From Filimonas lacunae (GTDB taxonomy: Bacteria; Bacteroidota; Bacteroidia; Chitinophagales; Chitinophagaceae): DNA of 64,000 bases. Made by a program: the position numbers and the translations under genes. Numbering within the stretch: the stretch's first letter is position 1; the number at the start of each line of letters is the position of its first letter. This document shows positions 35,969 through 45,052 of the stretch, piece by piece. The DNA is taken from the NCBI RefSeq assembly GCF_002355595.1, contig NZ_AP017422.1, forward strand, positions 6,204,823 to 6,268,822, read 5' to 3'. The notes beneath the pieces are model-generated. The model was not told the origin of the DNA and did not search any database. It saw nothing but the letters and a program-made list of their open reading frames with translations.

Positions 35969-37768
35969 ATGAAACGTTTTGAAAGAATCTTTAAGTACAT
36001 CGGTGCTTATAAAAGCAAGCTGCTTACATATGTTATCTGTACTATCCTGGGAACTGTTTTTGGTGCTTTTTCGCTGGCCATGCTCTCTCCATTCATGGGC
36101 CTTATTTTTAACGAAACCAATATAGCCTCCGAAACTATTAAATCGAATGCGGTAGGTAGCAATGTCTCCCATTTCTTAAACGGACTGATTGTACAACATG
36201 GTAAAATGGTTGCATTAGGTGCTATTTGTGCCTTTATTATAGTTACCACCCTGCTCAAAAACATGTTCTTATACCTGTCTAACTATATCTCTGCCCCTAT
36301 CAGGAGTGCTATTACCACCAGGTTTAGAAACGATTTGTATGAGAAGATACTGGTGTTGCCAGTAGGTTATTTTACAGAAAAAAGAAAAGGTGACATTATT
36401 AGCCGCATGACCAACGATGTGGCAGAAATAGAATCTTCGGTAGTAAGTACACTGGAAGGTTTAATAAAAGACCCGCTTACTATACTTTCTTACCTGGCTT
36501 ATATGGTTTATATAAGCCCTACCCTTTCGCTGTTTCTGCTCATATTACTACCCGCCACCGCTTTTATTATCGGCCGCATTAGCCGCACGTTAAAGCGCCA
36601 GTCGCAGGAAGCTTCCGAAAAACTGGGCACAGCCTTGTCTATTATGGATGAAACACTGGGCGGCATTCGCGTTATTAAAGCTTTCCTGGCCGAAAAAATA
36701 TTACACAACCGCTTTGTACAGGTGAACGACGAGTTATTTAAAGTGCGGAACAAGATGAACGCCCGCCGCGACCTGGCATCTCCGCTTACCGAATTATTAG
36801 GAGTAGTGGTATTGTCTACTATTCTGTATTTCGGCGGCATGCTGGCGCTCAAATACCATTCACTGCCCGGTGGCGATTTAATTACTTATATAGCCTTGTT
36901 TGCTATTATTATTAACCCGGCTAAAAACCTGTCCACCGCCTTCTTTAATATACAACGGGGCGCAGCCGCCATTGAAAGAGTAGAAGAGTTATTGAGCGCA
37001 GTTGTTACTGTAGAAAACAATGGCAAACGCAGCTTAACCTTTAACCAGGGCATTGAATTCAGAAATGTATCGTTCACTTATGGCGAGCATACCATTTTAA
37101 ATAATATCAACTTAATCATACCCAAAGGCAAAACTGTGGCACTGGTGGGTAGCAGTGGTGCCGGTAAAAGCACCCTGGCCGATTTAATACCCCGCTTTCA
37201 CGACAGCACATCCGGCGAAATACTGGTGGATGGGGTAAATATTAAAGACTATTCGCTGAAAGAATTAAGGCAGCAAATAAGCATTGTTACGCAGGAACCT
37301 ATCCTGTTTAACGATACTATTGCTCATAATATAGCCTTAGGCCGCCCTGAAGCTTCGCTGGAAGAAATTGAAACCGCGGCCAAAGTGGCCAATGCGCACC
37401 AGTTTATTTTACGCAAAGAGGAATCGTTTAACACCAACATTGGCGACAGGGGCAGCAAATTAAGCGGTGGCGAACGTCAGCGCCTTACCATTGCCCGCGC
37501 TGTGTTAAAGAATCCTCCTATTTTAATATTGGACGAAGCCACCTCTTCGCTGGATACAGAAAGTGAACGCCTGGTACAGGATGCGATTAACAATATGATG
37601 CAAAACAGAACTTCTGTTGTTATTGCACACCGTTTAAGCACCATCAGGCATGCCGATGAAATTATTGTATTGCAGAAAGGAGAAATTGCCGAGCGAGGTA
37701 CGCACGACGAACTAATAGCCAAACAAGGAATTTATAACCGTTTGGTTACCTTACAGGAAGTGAAATAA
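35969..37768 (+). CDS. MsbA-like ABC exporter (fused membrane and ATPase domains)
   Basis: Homodimeric type IV ABC exporter, 599 residues. Six transmembrane helices in residues 15-320 (for example SKLLTYVICTILGTVFGAFS, PTLSLFLLILLPATAFIIG). Nucleotide-binding domain: Walker A VGSSGAGKSTLADLIPRF, Q-loop VTQEPILFND, signature LSGGERQRLTIARAVL, Walker B ILILDEATSSLDTE, H-loop IAHRLSTIRHAD. Lipid A/phospholipid flipping is a common role for this subgroup, but the substrate is not readable. Confidence 0.9.
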   Translation: MKRFERIFKYIGAYKSKLLTYVICTILGTVFGAFSLAMLSPFMGLIFNETNIASETIKSNAVGSNVSHFLNGLIVQHGKMVALGAICAFIIVTTLLKNMFLYLSNYISAPIRSAITTRFRNDLYEKILVLPVGYFTEKRKGDIISRMTNDVAEIESSVVSTLEGLIKDPLTILSYLAYMVYISPTLSLFLLILLPATAFIIGRISRTLKRQSQEASEKLGTALSIMDETLGGIRVIKAFLAEKILHNRFVQVNDELFKVRNKMNARRDLASPLTELLGVVVLSTILYFGGMLALKYHSLPGGDLITYIALFAIIINPAKNLSTAFFNIQRGAAAIERVEELLSAVVTVENNGKRSLTFNQGIEFRNVSFTYGEHTILNNINLIIPKGKTVALVGSSGAGKSTLADLIPRFHDSTSGEILVDGVNIKDYSLKELRQQISIVTQEPILFNDTIAHNIALGRPEASLEEIETAAKVANAHQFILRKEESFNTNIGDRGSKLSGGERQRLTIARAVLKNPPILILDEATSSLDTESERLVQDAINNMMQNRTSVVIAHRLSTIRHADEIIVLQKGEIAERGTHDELIAKQGIYNRLVTLQEVK

Positions 37769-37823
37769 AAAATCGGGAAACGGCATTGTAAATGATTTAC
37801 CGATGTCGTTTCCCGATTTTGTA
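37767..37823. terminator. Bidirectional terminator between ABC exporter and DksA-like gene
   Basis: AAAATCGGGAAACGGCAT, loop about 18 bases, ATGTCGTTTCCCGATTTT: a long stem with A/T flanks between two convergent genes. Confidence 0.85.
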
Positions 37824-37839
37824 TAAAACTGCTTCTTAA

Positions 37840-38829
37840 TTACTGATCGTTAGAAGGCTTTACTAAACCCAGTTTTGCCTCCAGGCTTAACGTAGCGTGT
37901 GGTACGGCACGTAAACGGGCTTTATCAATCAACTTACCGGTTACGCGACAAATGCCGTATGTTTTGTTTTCAATACGGATCAGCGCCTTTTCCAGGTGAT
38001 CGATGTAAGTAATTTGCCTGCTGGCCATTTGGCTCAACTGCTCACGTTCCATGCTCATACTACCGTCTTCCATGGTCATGTAACGATTTTCAGTTTCGTC
38101 ACCGCCCATTTCATCCTTACGGGTAATCAAGCCCTGTAAATAAGCCAGTTCTTTTTTAGCAGCTTCCAGTTTTTTGTTAATCAGATCTCTGAAATCGTTC
38201 AGGTCTGCGTCGCTATATCTTACCAATGGTTCGCTAGATTTAAAGTTATTGTCTCTTTGTTCTAATGGTTTGTACTCTGGTGAATAAGGTACGCTTGTTT
38301 TTACAGAGATTTTGGGCACTTTTACCTCTTTCAAAGGCTCTTCTTTTTTAGGAGCTGGCCTTGGAATAGGTGCAGGAGGTTTTACCTCCTGTGGTTTTAC
38401 TTCGGCTGCTTTCGGCTTGGGGGGCGTTGCCGGGGTTTCTGCTACTGGTGCAGTAGCAACTTTTGCAGCCTCCTTTTTAACAGGAGCCGTTTCCTTTACG
38501 GCTGGTGTAGCTGGTTTTACCGATTTCACAGGTACTTCAGGACTCGGTTTCACCGCTACCTTTTTCGCAGGAACCACTACTTTTTCCGCAGACGTTTTCT
38601 TGTCAACTGCCTTTACCGTTGCTTTTACAGCGGGTTTGGCGGCTGATTTACTAGCTGGTTTCGAAGCTGTTTTTGCGGGTGCTACCTTTTTAGGCGCAGG
38701 TTTAGCCACAGGCTTCGATGCCTTTTTCGCCGGAGTTGCTGCCGCTGCTTTTGTTGCGGGTTTTGCTGCCGGTTTAGCTGCTTTAGCGGATTTAGAGGCT
38801 GGTTTCGCTGCTTTCTTGCTGGTAGCCAT
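37840..38829 (-). CDS. DksA/TraR-like protein with a long histone-H1-like Lys/Ala/Pro tail
   Basis: 329 residues in two parts. Residues 1-185 are low-complexity Lys, Ala, Pro, Thr and Val (AKPASKSAKAAKPAAKPAT and similar), like the tails of histone H1 and bacterial Hc1-type proteins. Residues about 195-329 are DksA/TraR-like: SDADLNDFRDLINKKLEAAK coiled coil, then YGICRVTGKLIDKARLRAVPHATLSLEA. Only one Cys of the C4 zinc finger remains, which is common in this phylum. It may bind RNA polymerase and DNA at once (inference). 4 bases separate its start from the ileS stop, so they are co-transcribed. Confidence 0.85.
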   Translation of the reverse strand: MATSKKAAKPASKSAKAAKPAAKPATKAAAATPAKKASKPVAKPAPKKVAPAKTASKPASKSAAKPAVKATVKAVDKKTSAEKVVVPAKKVAVKPSPEVPVKSVKPATPAVKETAPVKKEAAKVATAPVAETPATPPKPKAAEVKPQEVKPPAPIPRPAPKKEEPLKEVKVPKISVKTSVPYSPEYKPLEQRDNNFKSSEPLVRYSDADLNDFRDLINKKLEAAKKELAYLQGLITRKDEMGGDETENRYMTMEDGSMSMEREQLSQMASRQITYIDHLEKALIRIENKTYGICRVTGKLIDKARLRAVPHATLSLEAKLGLVKPSNDQ

Positions 38830-38833
38830 ACGA

Positions 38834-41800
38834 TTAACCTTTTTTATTAACGCTTACATTTAGCAAAGTGTCATTCACCTCAATTTCAATGCCGCCCTGC
38901 AATTCAGACACATACTCCAATTCATCTGCCAATATTTCAGCACAGATATAATTTTTAAAATCGGTGAGCGAGTCGCGCAGAAGGGCATTATCAAGCACTT
39001 GTACGAATATACGGTCTGTTAAATCAAAACCACTCTCTTTTCTGATATTTTGTATACGATTGACGAATTCACGGGCATTTCCTTCCTTTTTCAGCTCATC
39101 TGTAAGGGTAATGTCCAGCGCCACTGTAAGCATTCCTTTGCTTGCCACGCTCCAACCCGGAATATCTTCCGCCGTAATATCCACTTCTGGTAAATTCAAC
39201 AACACTGGTTCACCATCAATGTTTAAAGTAATTTTCCCCTCTTTTTCAATTTCGGCTATCTGATGTTGAGTAAAATTATTCACAGCTGCACTTACCGCTT
39301 TCATTTTAGCCCCCAGCTTATTACCCAATACCTTAAAGTTAGGCTTGATTTTTTTGCTGATGATGCCTTCGGTTTCGGTGAGGTATTGAATTTCTTTTAC
39401 GTTAACCTCGCTCACAATTAAATCTGCTACTTTTTCCAGTTGCGCCTTCATTTCAGGGTTCAGTACCGGAATCAGTATCTTTTGTAAAGGCTGTCTTACC
39501 TTGATATTTACTTTTTTACGCAACGACAGCACCAGCGAAGAGGTATCCTGCGCCAGCTGCATTCTTTCTTCCAGGTCAGTGTCGATAGCTGCTTCGTTGG
39601 CAACGGGGAACGGTGCATGGTGAATGCTTTCGCCCTGAAAACGGCCGGTAACGGCATTCAGGTGGCAGAATACGGCATCGCTAAAGAAAGGAGAAACCGG
39701 TGCCATCAGTTTTACCAATGTTTCGATGCACTCATATAAGGTCTGGTAAGCGCTTATTTTATCCTGCTCATACTCACCTTTCCAGAAACGGCGCCGACAT
39801 AAGCGAACGTACCAGTTGCTTAAATGCTCATCTACAAAAGTTTCAATAGCACGACCGGCCATAGTTGGCTCATAATCATCCATATACACTGTTACTTTTT
39901 TAATCAGTGTATTTAAGGAGGATAAGATCCAGCGGTCAATTTCCGGTCTTTCTGTCAATGGAATGTAGGCTTCTTTAAAAGCAAAACCGTCTACATTCGC
40001 ATACAGTACAAAAAACTGGTAGGTATTATATAAGGTACCAAAGAATTTGCGCTGCACTTCTTTAATGCCTTCAATATCGAATTTCAGGTTATCCCATGGA
40101 GAAGCGTTGGTAATCAGGTACCAGCGGGTAGCATCGGCACCAAAAGTGTCGATGGTTTCAAACGGGTTTACCACGTTACCCAAACGTTTACTCATTTTGT
40201 TGCCGTTTTTATCCAGCACCAAACCGTTACTTACTACCGTTTTATAAGCTACACCCGGATATTTTTCATCGCTCACTTCTAAACCAGCCGCTTTCAGTTC
40301 TGCATGGATGTCTTCTTTAATTAAAGAACCGATCGCATGCAGGGTATAAAACCAGCCACGGGTTTGGTCAACCCCTTCTGCTATAAAGTTAGCAGGGTAG
40401 TTTTGAGCGAATATTTCTTTATTCTCAAATGGGAAATGCCATTGCGCATAAGGCATCGCACCTGAATCGAACCATACGTCAATCAGGTCAGACACTCTTT
40501 TCATCGGCTTGCCAGAAGCACTCACCAGCGTAATGTCGTCTACAAACGGCTTGTGCAGGTCCACATTCAGCTGACCGTTCTCAATTTTGGCAGCTATGTC
40601 TTTATTATAACCGGCAGCTACTGCTTTTTCAAATTCAGTAGTCAGCTCAGCAATAGAACCAATACATATTTCTTCTGGCTGTTCTCCTTCCACTTCCTCT
40701 GTTCTCCATACAGGTAAAGGAGTGCCCCAGTAGCGGCTACGGCTCAGGTTCCAATCCACCATATTCTCCAGCCAGTTACCAAAACGGCCTTCGCCGGTTG
40801 ATTTAGGCTTCCAGTTGATGGTTTTGTTCAGTTCCACCATCCTGTCTTTCAGCGCAGAGGTTTTAATAAACCAGGCATCCAGCGGATAATACAATACGGG
40901 TTTATCGGTACGCCAGCAATGTGGGTAGCTGTGTTCGTATTTCTCTACCTTAAAGGCACGGTTTTCTTTTTTCAGCTTTACGGAAATGTCAACGTTTACA
41001 TCTACGTAGTTAGGCTCATTTTTATAATCCTTCACATACCTGCCGCTGAATTCACCCAGGCCATCTACAAACTTACCTTGCCTGTCTACCATGGTAAGTA
41101 TACCTATATTGTTTTTCTTACCTACTTTATAGTCATCTGCACCAAACGCAGGGGCAGTGTGTACTATACCAGTACCATCTTCTGTTGTAACAAAGTCGCC
41201 TGTTATTACACGGAAAGGATCGCCACCGGCAACTTCGACAGTGTTAGCATCGTAAGGCATCAGCTGTTCATAACGGGCACCATCAATGTCTTTACCGGTA
41301 AAAGAAGCCAGTATTTTCCAAGGCAGTAATTTTTCACCCTCTTTGTAACCGGCAAAATCACCATTCTCACCTTCTGGTTTAAAGTATTTACCCAGTAAAG
41401 CCTTCGCCAGTATAATGTTTACAGGCAGGTGTGTATAAGGGTTAAACGTTTTTACCAGCACATACTCAATGTTGGGCCCTACGGTTAAGCCCAGGTTGGA
41501 AGGCAAAGTCCATGGCGTGGTGGTCCAGGCAGTAAAGAACAGTTCCTCGCTCACCAGCTCACTTCTGTCAATGTTTTTATACCACTGGCTGCCAGTGATG
41601 GTTTCGTTCAGCACTGCTTTAAACATCACTACGGCACTGGTATCCTTTACATCTTTGTAACAACCTGGTTGGTTTAACTCGTGCGAGCTTAAACCGGTAC
41701 CTGCTGCCGGTGAGTAAGGCTGAATGCTCACGCTCTCATACAGTAAGCCCCTGTCGTACATTTTTTTCAGTAACCACCACAGCGACTCAATGTATTTGTT

Positions 41801-42262
41801 GTCGAAAGTGATGTAGGGATCGTTCAAATCCACCCAATAGCCCATTTTACGGGTAAGGTCGTCCCATTTATCTTTAAAACGCAGCACCGTTTCGCGGCAC
41901 TTCTGGTTATACTCTTCAATGCTTATTTTCTTACCGATATCTTCTTTGGTAATACCCAGCTCCTTTTCTACCTGTAATTCTACAGGTAAGCCGTGGGTAT
42001 CCCAACCGCCTTTTCTTTTTACCTGGAACCCCTGCATCGTTTTGTAGCGACATACCAGGTCTTTTAATGTACGGGAAATTACGTGGTGAATACCAGGCAT
42101 ACCATTAGCACTTGGCGGACCTTCATAAAATACGAAGGGAATTGCGCCATTACGTAGTTCTACGCTTTTCTCAAACGCCTGACTTTCACTCCATTTCGCC
42201 AGGATAGTTTTTTCTATCGAAGGCAGATTTAATCCTGAAAATTCCTGGTACTTATTACTCAT
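38834..42262 (-). CDS. ileS: Isoleucyl-tRNA synthetase
   Basis: Class I enzyme charging tRNA-Ile, with an editing domain. Open to 42337, but the ATG at 42262 (MSNKYQEFSGLNLPSIEKTI) is the sensible start; about 1142 residues, the long eukaryote-like form. HIGH region reads SANGMPGIHHVISRTLKD, KMSKS region KNGNKMSKRLGN. Editing domain includes FTAWTTTPWTLPSNLGLTV and VTTEDGTGIVHTAPAFGADD. C-terminal anticodon domain DRWILSSLNTLIKKVT and a long tail. First gene of a two-gene unit with the DksA-like gene. Confidence 0.95.
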   Translation of the reverse strand: MSNKYQEFSGLNLPSIEKTILAKWSESQAFEKSVELRNGAIPFVFYEGPPSANGMPGIHHVISRTLKDLVCRYKTMQGFQVKRKGGWDTHGLPVELQVEKELGITKEDIGKKISIEEYNQKCRETVLRFKDKWDDLTRKMGYWVDLNDPYITFDNKYIESLWWLLKKMYDRGLLYESVSIQPYSPAAGTGLSSHELNQPGCYKDVKDTSAVVMFKAVLNETITGSQWYKNIDRSELVSEELFFTAWTTTPWTLPSNLGLTVGPNIEYVLVKTFNPYTHLPVNIILAKALLGKYFKPEGENGDFAGYKEGEKLLPWKILASFTGKDIDGARYEQLMPYDANTVEVAGGDPFRVITGDFVTTEDGTGIVHTAPAFGADDYKVGKKNNIGILTMVDRQGKFVDGLGEFSGRYVKDYKNEPNYVDVNVDISVKLKKENRAFKVEKYEHSYPHCWRTDKPVLYYPLDAWFIKTSALKDRMVELNKTINWKPKSTGEGRFGNWLENMVDWNLSRSRYWGTPLPVWRTEEVEGEQPEEICIGSIAELTTEFEKAVAAGYNKDIAAKIENGQLNVDLHKPFVDDITLVSASGKPMKRVSDLIDVWFDSGAMPYAQWHFPFENKEIFAQNYPANFIAEGVDQTRGWFYTLHAIGSLIKEDIHAELKAAGLEVSDEKYPGVAYKTVVSNGLVLDKNGNKMSKRLGNVVNPFETIDTFGADATRWYLITNASPWDNLKFDIEGIKEVQRKFFGTLYNTYQFFVLYANVDGFAFKEAYIPLTERPEIDRWILSSLNTLIKKVTVYMDDYEPTMAGRAIETFVDEHLSNWYVRLCRRRFWKGEYEQDKISAYQTLYECIETLVKLMAPVSPFFSDAVFCHLNAVTGRFQGESIHHAPFPVANEAAIDTDLEERMQLAQDTSSLVLSLRKKVNIKVRQPLQKILIPVLNPEMKAQLEKVADLIVSEVNVKEIQYLTETEGIISKKIKPNFKVLGNKLGAKMKAVSAAVNNFTQHQIAEIEKEGKITLNIDGEPVLLNLPEVDITAEDIPGWSVASKGMLTVALDITLTDELKKEGNAREFVNRIQNIRKESGFDLTDRIFVQVLDNALLRDSLTDFKNYICAEILADELEYVSELQGGIEIEVNDTLLNVSVNKKG

Positions 42263-42387
42263 AATCAAAAAAAGACAGTAAGTGGGCAAATTTAAAGGCA
42301 GCAAAGGTAAGAAATTGCCCGTGCATTTGGTTGGCAAAAGAATGCTTTGCGTATAACAGATTGCAGCGCAAATACTAATCTAATTAG

Positions 42388-42395
42388 TACATTTG
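42388..42395 (+). promoter_or_regulatory. Possible -7 element of rmuC
   Basis: TACATTTG fits TAnnTTTG; a TTG at 42361 is 24 bases upstream, slightly far. If used, transcription would start near 42401 and the palindrome at 42426 would be in the 5' leader. Confidence 0.4.
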
Positions 42396-42425
42396 GATAA
42401 AAACAATAGCACCTTGCACAATAAT

Positions 42426-42455
42426 GACCATTTTGTTGACGTCAACAAAATGGTC
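42426..42455. repeat. Perfect 30-bp palindrome in the rmuC leader
   Basis: GACCATTTTGTTGAC followed at once by its exact reverse complement GTCAACAAAATGGTC; the centre is GACGTC at 42438-42443. The symmetry stops exactly at both ends. It lies 41-44 bases before the likely rmuC start and 164 bases from the ileS start. It could be an operator, or a hairpin in the mRNA. Confidence 0.95.
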
Positions 42456-42495
42456 GGATCTACTTCAAATTTCAAGGAACTTTCATAAAACCGTG

Positions 42496-43809
42496 ATGAT
42501 GATTACTTACCTGGCATTAGGCATAATAATAATACTGTTGGTGATAATATTGGTGCTGGTGTATAAAACCAGCGCTGATGCCAATCAGCAGCAACAACTC
42601 GCCAACCAGTTACAGCACCTCCACACACAGGTAAGCCGTATTGAACAGGCCGTGAAACAGGAAATTGCCACCAACAGGCAGGAAGGCAACGAAACAGCCC
42701 GGCATGCCCGAAACGAACTCTCCACATCACTCCGGGCCTTTGGCGAACAGGTGAATAAATCGGTAGAAGACTTCAATCGCCTGCAAAAAGAAAATTTCTG
42801 GGCGCTGATGCAAAAGCAAAGCGAGCAAAACCAGAATACCTCTGTAAAGCTGGATCATATACGGGAAGTGGTGGAACGCAAAATCTCCGAGCTGCAAGCC
42901 GGCAATGAGAAAAAACTGGATGAAATGCGGGCCACGGTAGATGAAAAGCTGCAAAAAACGCTGGAAACCCGCCTGGGAGAATCCTTTAAAATAGTAAGCG
43001 AACGGCTGGAAGCTGTGCACAAAGGATTGGGCGATATGCAGCAACTGGCCACTGGTGTGGGCGATTTAAAACGGGTACTCACCAACGTGAAAACCCGCGG
43101 TATTATGGGCGAATACCAGCTGGAAAACTTGCTGGAACAATTGCTTACCGTGGAACAATACGCTAAGAACGTTAAAACCAAAGAAGGCTCTAATGCTGTG
43201 GTGGAATTTGCTGTAAAACTACCCGGCAAGGATAGCAGGGAATCTATTGTGTGGTTACCCGTCGATTCTAAATTTCCGAAAGAAGATTTTGAGTTGCTCA
43301 CCGATGCTTATGACAAAGCCAGCCCTGAACTCATAGAAGAGCTACGTCGCAACTTTGTGCGCAGTATGAAAAAGTGCGCATTGGATATTGCTTCCAAATA
43401 CATTGCCCCTCCTAACACTACAGACTTTGCTATTTTATTTCTTCCGTTTGAAAGCCTGTATGCAGAAGTGCTGCGCACACCAGGCTTGTTTGAACAAATA
43501 CAACGCGAGTACAAAATTATCATTACGGGCCCAACTACACTATCTGCCTTGCTAAACAGCCTGCAAATGGGCTTTAGAACACTGGCTATAGAAAAGCGAT
43601 CCAGTGAGGTATGGCAATTACTGGGTGCTGTAAAAGCGGAGTTTGTTACTTTTGGCGGCATACTGGATAAAACACAAAAGAAATTACAGGAAGCCAGTAA
43701 TGTTATTGACGAAGCAGGACGCCGCTCACGTGCTATTGAACGCAAACTACGCGATGTACAGGAGTTGCCAGCCGAGCAAGGTTTATTAGACAATAAAGCA
43801 TATGACTAA
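42496..43809 (+). CDS. rmuC: RmuC family DNA recombination protein
   Basis: Predicted membrane-anchored nuclease-fold protein; in E. coli it limits inversions at short repeats. The frame is open from 42424, but that start lies inside the palindrome; the tandem ATGs at 42496 and 42499 begin the helix MITYLALGIIIILLVIILVLV. About 437 residues: helix, long coiled coil (about residues 25-200, many Gln, Glu, Lys), then the RmuC domain (LKRVLTNVKTRGIMGEYQL, SIVWLPVDSKFPKEDFE, DFAILFLPFESLYAEVLR, TTLSALLNSLQMGFRTLAI). The last 8 bases overlap the methyltransferase gene. Confidence 0.93.
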   Translation: MMITYLALGIIIILLVIILVLVYKTSADANQQQQLANQLQHLHTQVSRIEQAVKQEIATNRQEGNETARHARNELSTSLRAFGEQVNKSVEDFNRLQKENFWALMQKQSEQNQNTSVKLDHIREVVERKISELQAGNEKKLDEMRATVDEKLQKTLETRLGESFKIVSERLEAVHKGLGDMQQLATGVGDLKRVLTNVKTRGIMGEYQLENLLEQLLTVEQYAKNVKTKEGSNAVVEFAVKLPGKDSRESIVWLPVDSKFPKEDFELLTDAYDKASPELIEELRRNFVRSMKKCALDIASKYIAPPNTTDFAILFLPFESLYAEVLRTPGLFEQIQREYKIIITGPTTLSALLNSLQMGFRTLAIEKRSSEVWQLLGAVKAEFVTFGGILDKTQKKLQEASNVIDEAGRRSRAIERKLRDVQELPAEQGLLDNKAYD

Positions 43810-44434
43810 GTTGCCACTGCAGTTACAGCAAATAAACAGGGAAGGATATAGTGTGTCGTTGTGGGTGCCGGATGCGGCGGCAGTGCAGGCAAGTTATTAC
43901 CATCAAAAAGAACAGGACAATACTATCCCTTTTCCACACTGGACACGCTTATGGCCAGCAGCATTGGCATTAACAGATTATCTGCACACGCATCCTGAAC
44001 TTATCCGGCAAAAAAATGTGCTGGAGCTGGCCGCTGGTTTGGGTCTGCCTTCATTAATAGCAGCCCGGCAGGCAGCCACTGTTTGCTGTAGCGATTACTT
44101 ACAGGAAGCAGTGGATACCATGGAGCAAAACATTCGACACAACCAGCTCACCAATGTAACGGGTAGCCTGATAAACTGGCATCACTTACCTCCGCAGCTA
44201 CAGCCCGATGTGTTGTTAATGAGTGACATCAACTACAACCCGGAAGATTTTTCACACTTATACCAGGTGCTTCTGCATTTTCTGCAAATGGGCACGCATA
44301 TTATATTAACCACTCCGCAGCGGTTAATGGCCAAGCCTTTTATTGAGCAATTACTTCCCTGGTGTGTTGCGCAACAAGAAGTAAACGTGCAGGATACACA
44401 GGTAACTATACTGGAATTAAGTAACCAGCATTAA
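43802..44434 (+). CDS. SAM-dependent methyltransferase (METTL21/lysine-methyltransferase-like)
   Basis: 210 residues, class I Rossmann methyltransferase. SAM motif I reads VLELAAGLGLPSLIAA, motif II CCSDYLQEAVDTMEQNI, motif IV VLLMSDINYNPEDF. The segment PFPHWTRLWPAALALTDYL before motif I resembles the protein-lysine methyltransferase group found in eukaryotes and some bacteria. Target unknown. Its ATG overlaps the rmuC stop region by 8 bases in another frame, so translational coupling is likely. Confidence 0.82.
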   Translation: MTKLPLQLQQINREGYSVSLWVPDAAAVQASYYHQKEQDNTIPFPHWTRLWPAALALTDYLHTHPELIRQKNVLELAAGLGLPSLIAARQAATVCCSDYLQEAVDTMEQNIRHNQLTNVTGSLINWHHLPPQLQPDVLLMSDINYNPEDFSHLYQVLLHFLQMGTHIILTTPQRLMAKPFIEQLLPWCVAQQEVNVQDTQVTILELSNQH

Positions 44435-44475
44435 TCACTGTTCCTGCAAAGCATGTATTATATTATCAGATATAG

Positions 44476-44913
44476 CTATCCTAATGATTGATAAAGACCA
44501 ACAATAACACCTACTCCAAAAGCAACAGCTACCGTTATTATTAAGGAAAGAATTGCTATCACAACCACCCTTCCACTATTGTACACCTCACCACCCCTTT
44601 CCATAAAATCGGCAGCCAGTGGCGTGTTATATTTTTTTAGAATATAGTTGATTGTAAGCAATCCCGGCAAGGCATACACAAGTCCGGGGATTTTCTCACC
44701 GAAATCAGAAAAAGCCAGCCCCATTATCAACACAAAATTGATAATCACCGCCAACCATACATATTTTATGGGCCTGGTATCTCCCAGTACTTTCAGGTTT
44801 TGAGTAAGCATATAGCCACCGCCCAGCATACCAGTGAAAACAGTAGCAACTGTAATAGCTTTCTGTGAATACAATTTCCCTTCGGGGGTTTCTACCAAAA
44901 TATCTTCCTGCAT
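44476..44913 (-). CDS. Small membrane protein of unknown function
   Basis: About 145 residues from the ATG at 44913 (MQEDILVETPEGKLYSQKAI); the frame extends to 44946. Four hydrophobic segments: TVATVFTGMLGGGYMLT, YVWLAVIINFVLIMGLAF, GLVYALPGLLTINYIL and VVVIAILSLIITVAVAFGVG. No known domain recognised. Monocistronic, divergent from the LacI regulator gene. Confidence 0.65.
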   Translation of the reverse strand: MQEDILVETPEGKLYSQKAITVATVFTGMLGGGYMLTQNLKVLGDTRPIKYVWLAVIINFVLIMGLAFSDFGEKIPGLVYALPGLLTINYILKKYNTPLAADFMERGGEVYNSGRVVVIAILSLIITVAVAFGVGVIVGLYQSLG

Positions 44914-45036
44914 AGTTATAAGGTTGAAGTTTTTGAAAATCAGCACAAAAGTATAGTCAAATCTTTGTTTTTACAGGGTAGTGTCATTGCCACACATAAA
45001 AAATACAGCCCGGTTTCAAATATTTTGCGACTTTTG

Positions 45037-45050
45037 TGTAAACGATTGCG
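45037..45050 (+). promoter_or_regulatory. LacI-type operator-like site before the regulator gene
   Basis: TGTAAACGATTGCG shares the TGyAAACG half-site with the near-palindrome at 46099. It lies 2 bases before the regulator ATG, fitting autoregulation. Confidence 0.5.
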
Positions 45051-45052
45051 TA

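Noticed and set aside
38312-38863. 183-codon plus-strand ORF opposite the DksA-like gene
   Set aside because: It is the mirror of the Lys/Ala/Pro-rich repeats, giving a Gly/Ala/Phe/Thr-rich shadow with no independent support.
42424-42496. Upstream start of rmuC at 42424
   Set aside because: It would place the palindrome inside the coding region and put 24 residues before the membrane helix; the ATGs at 42496/42499 fit the family.
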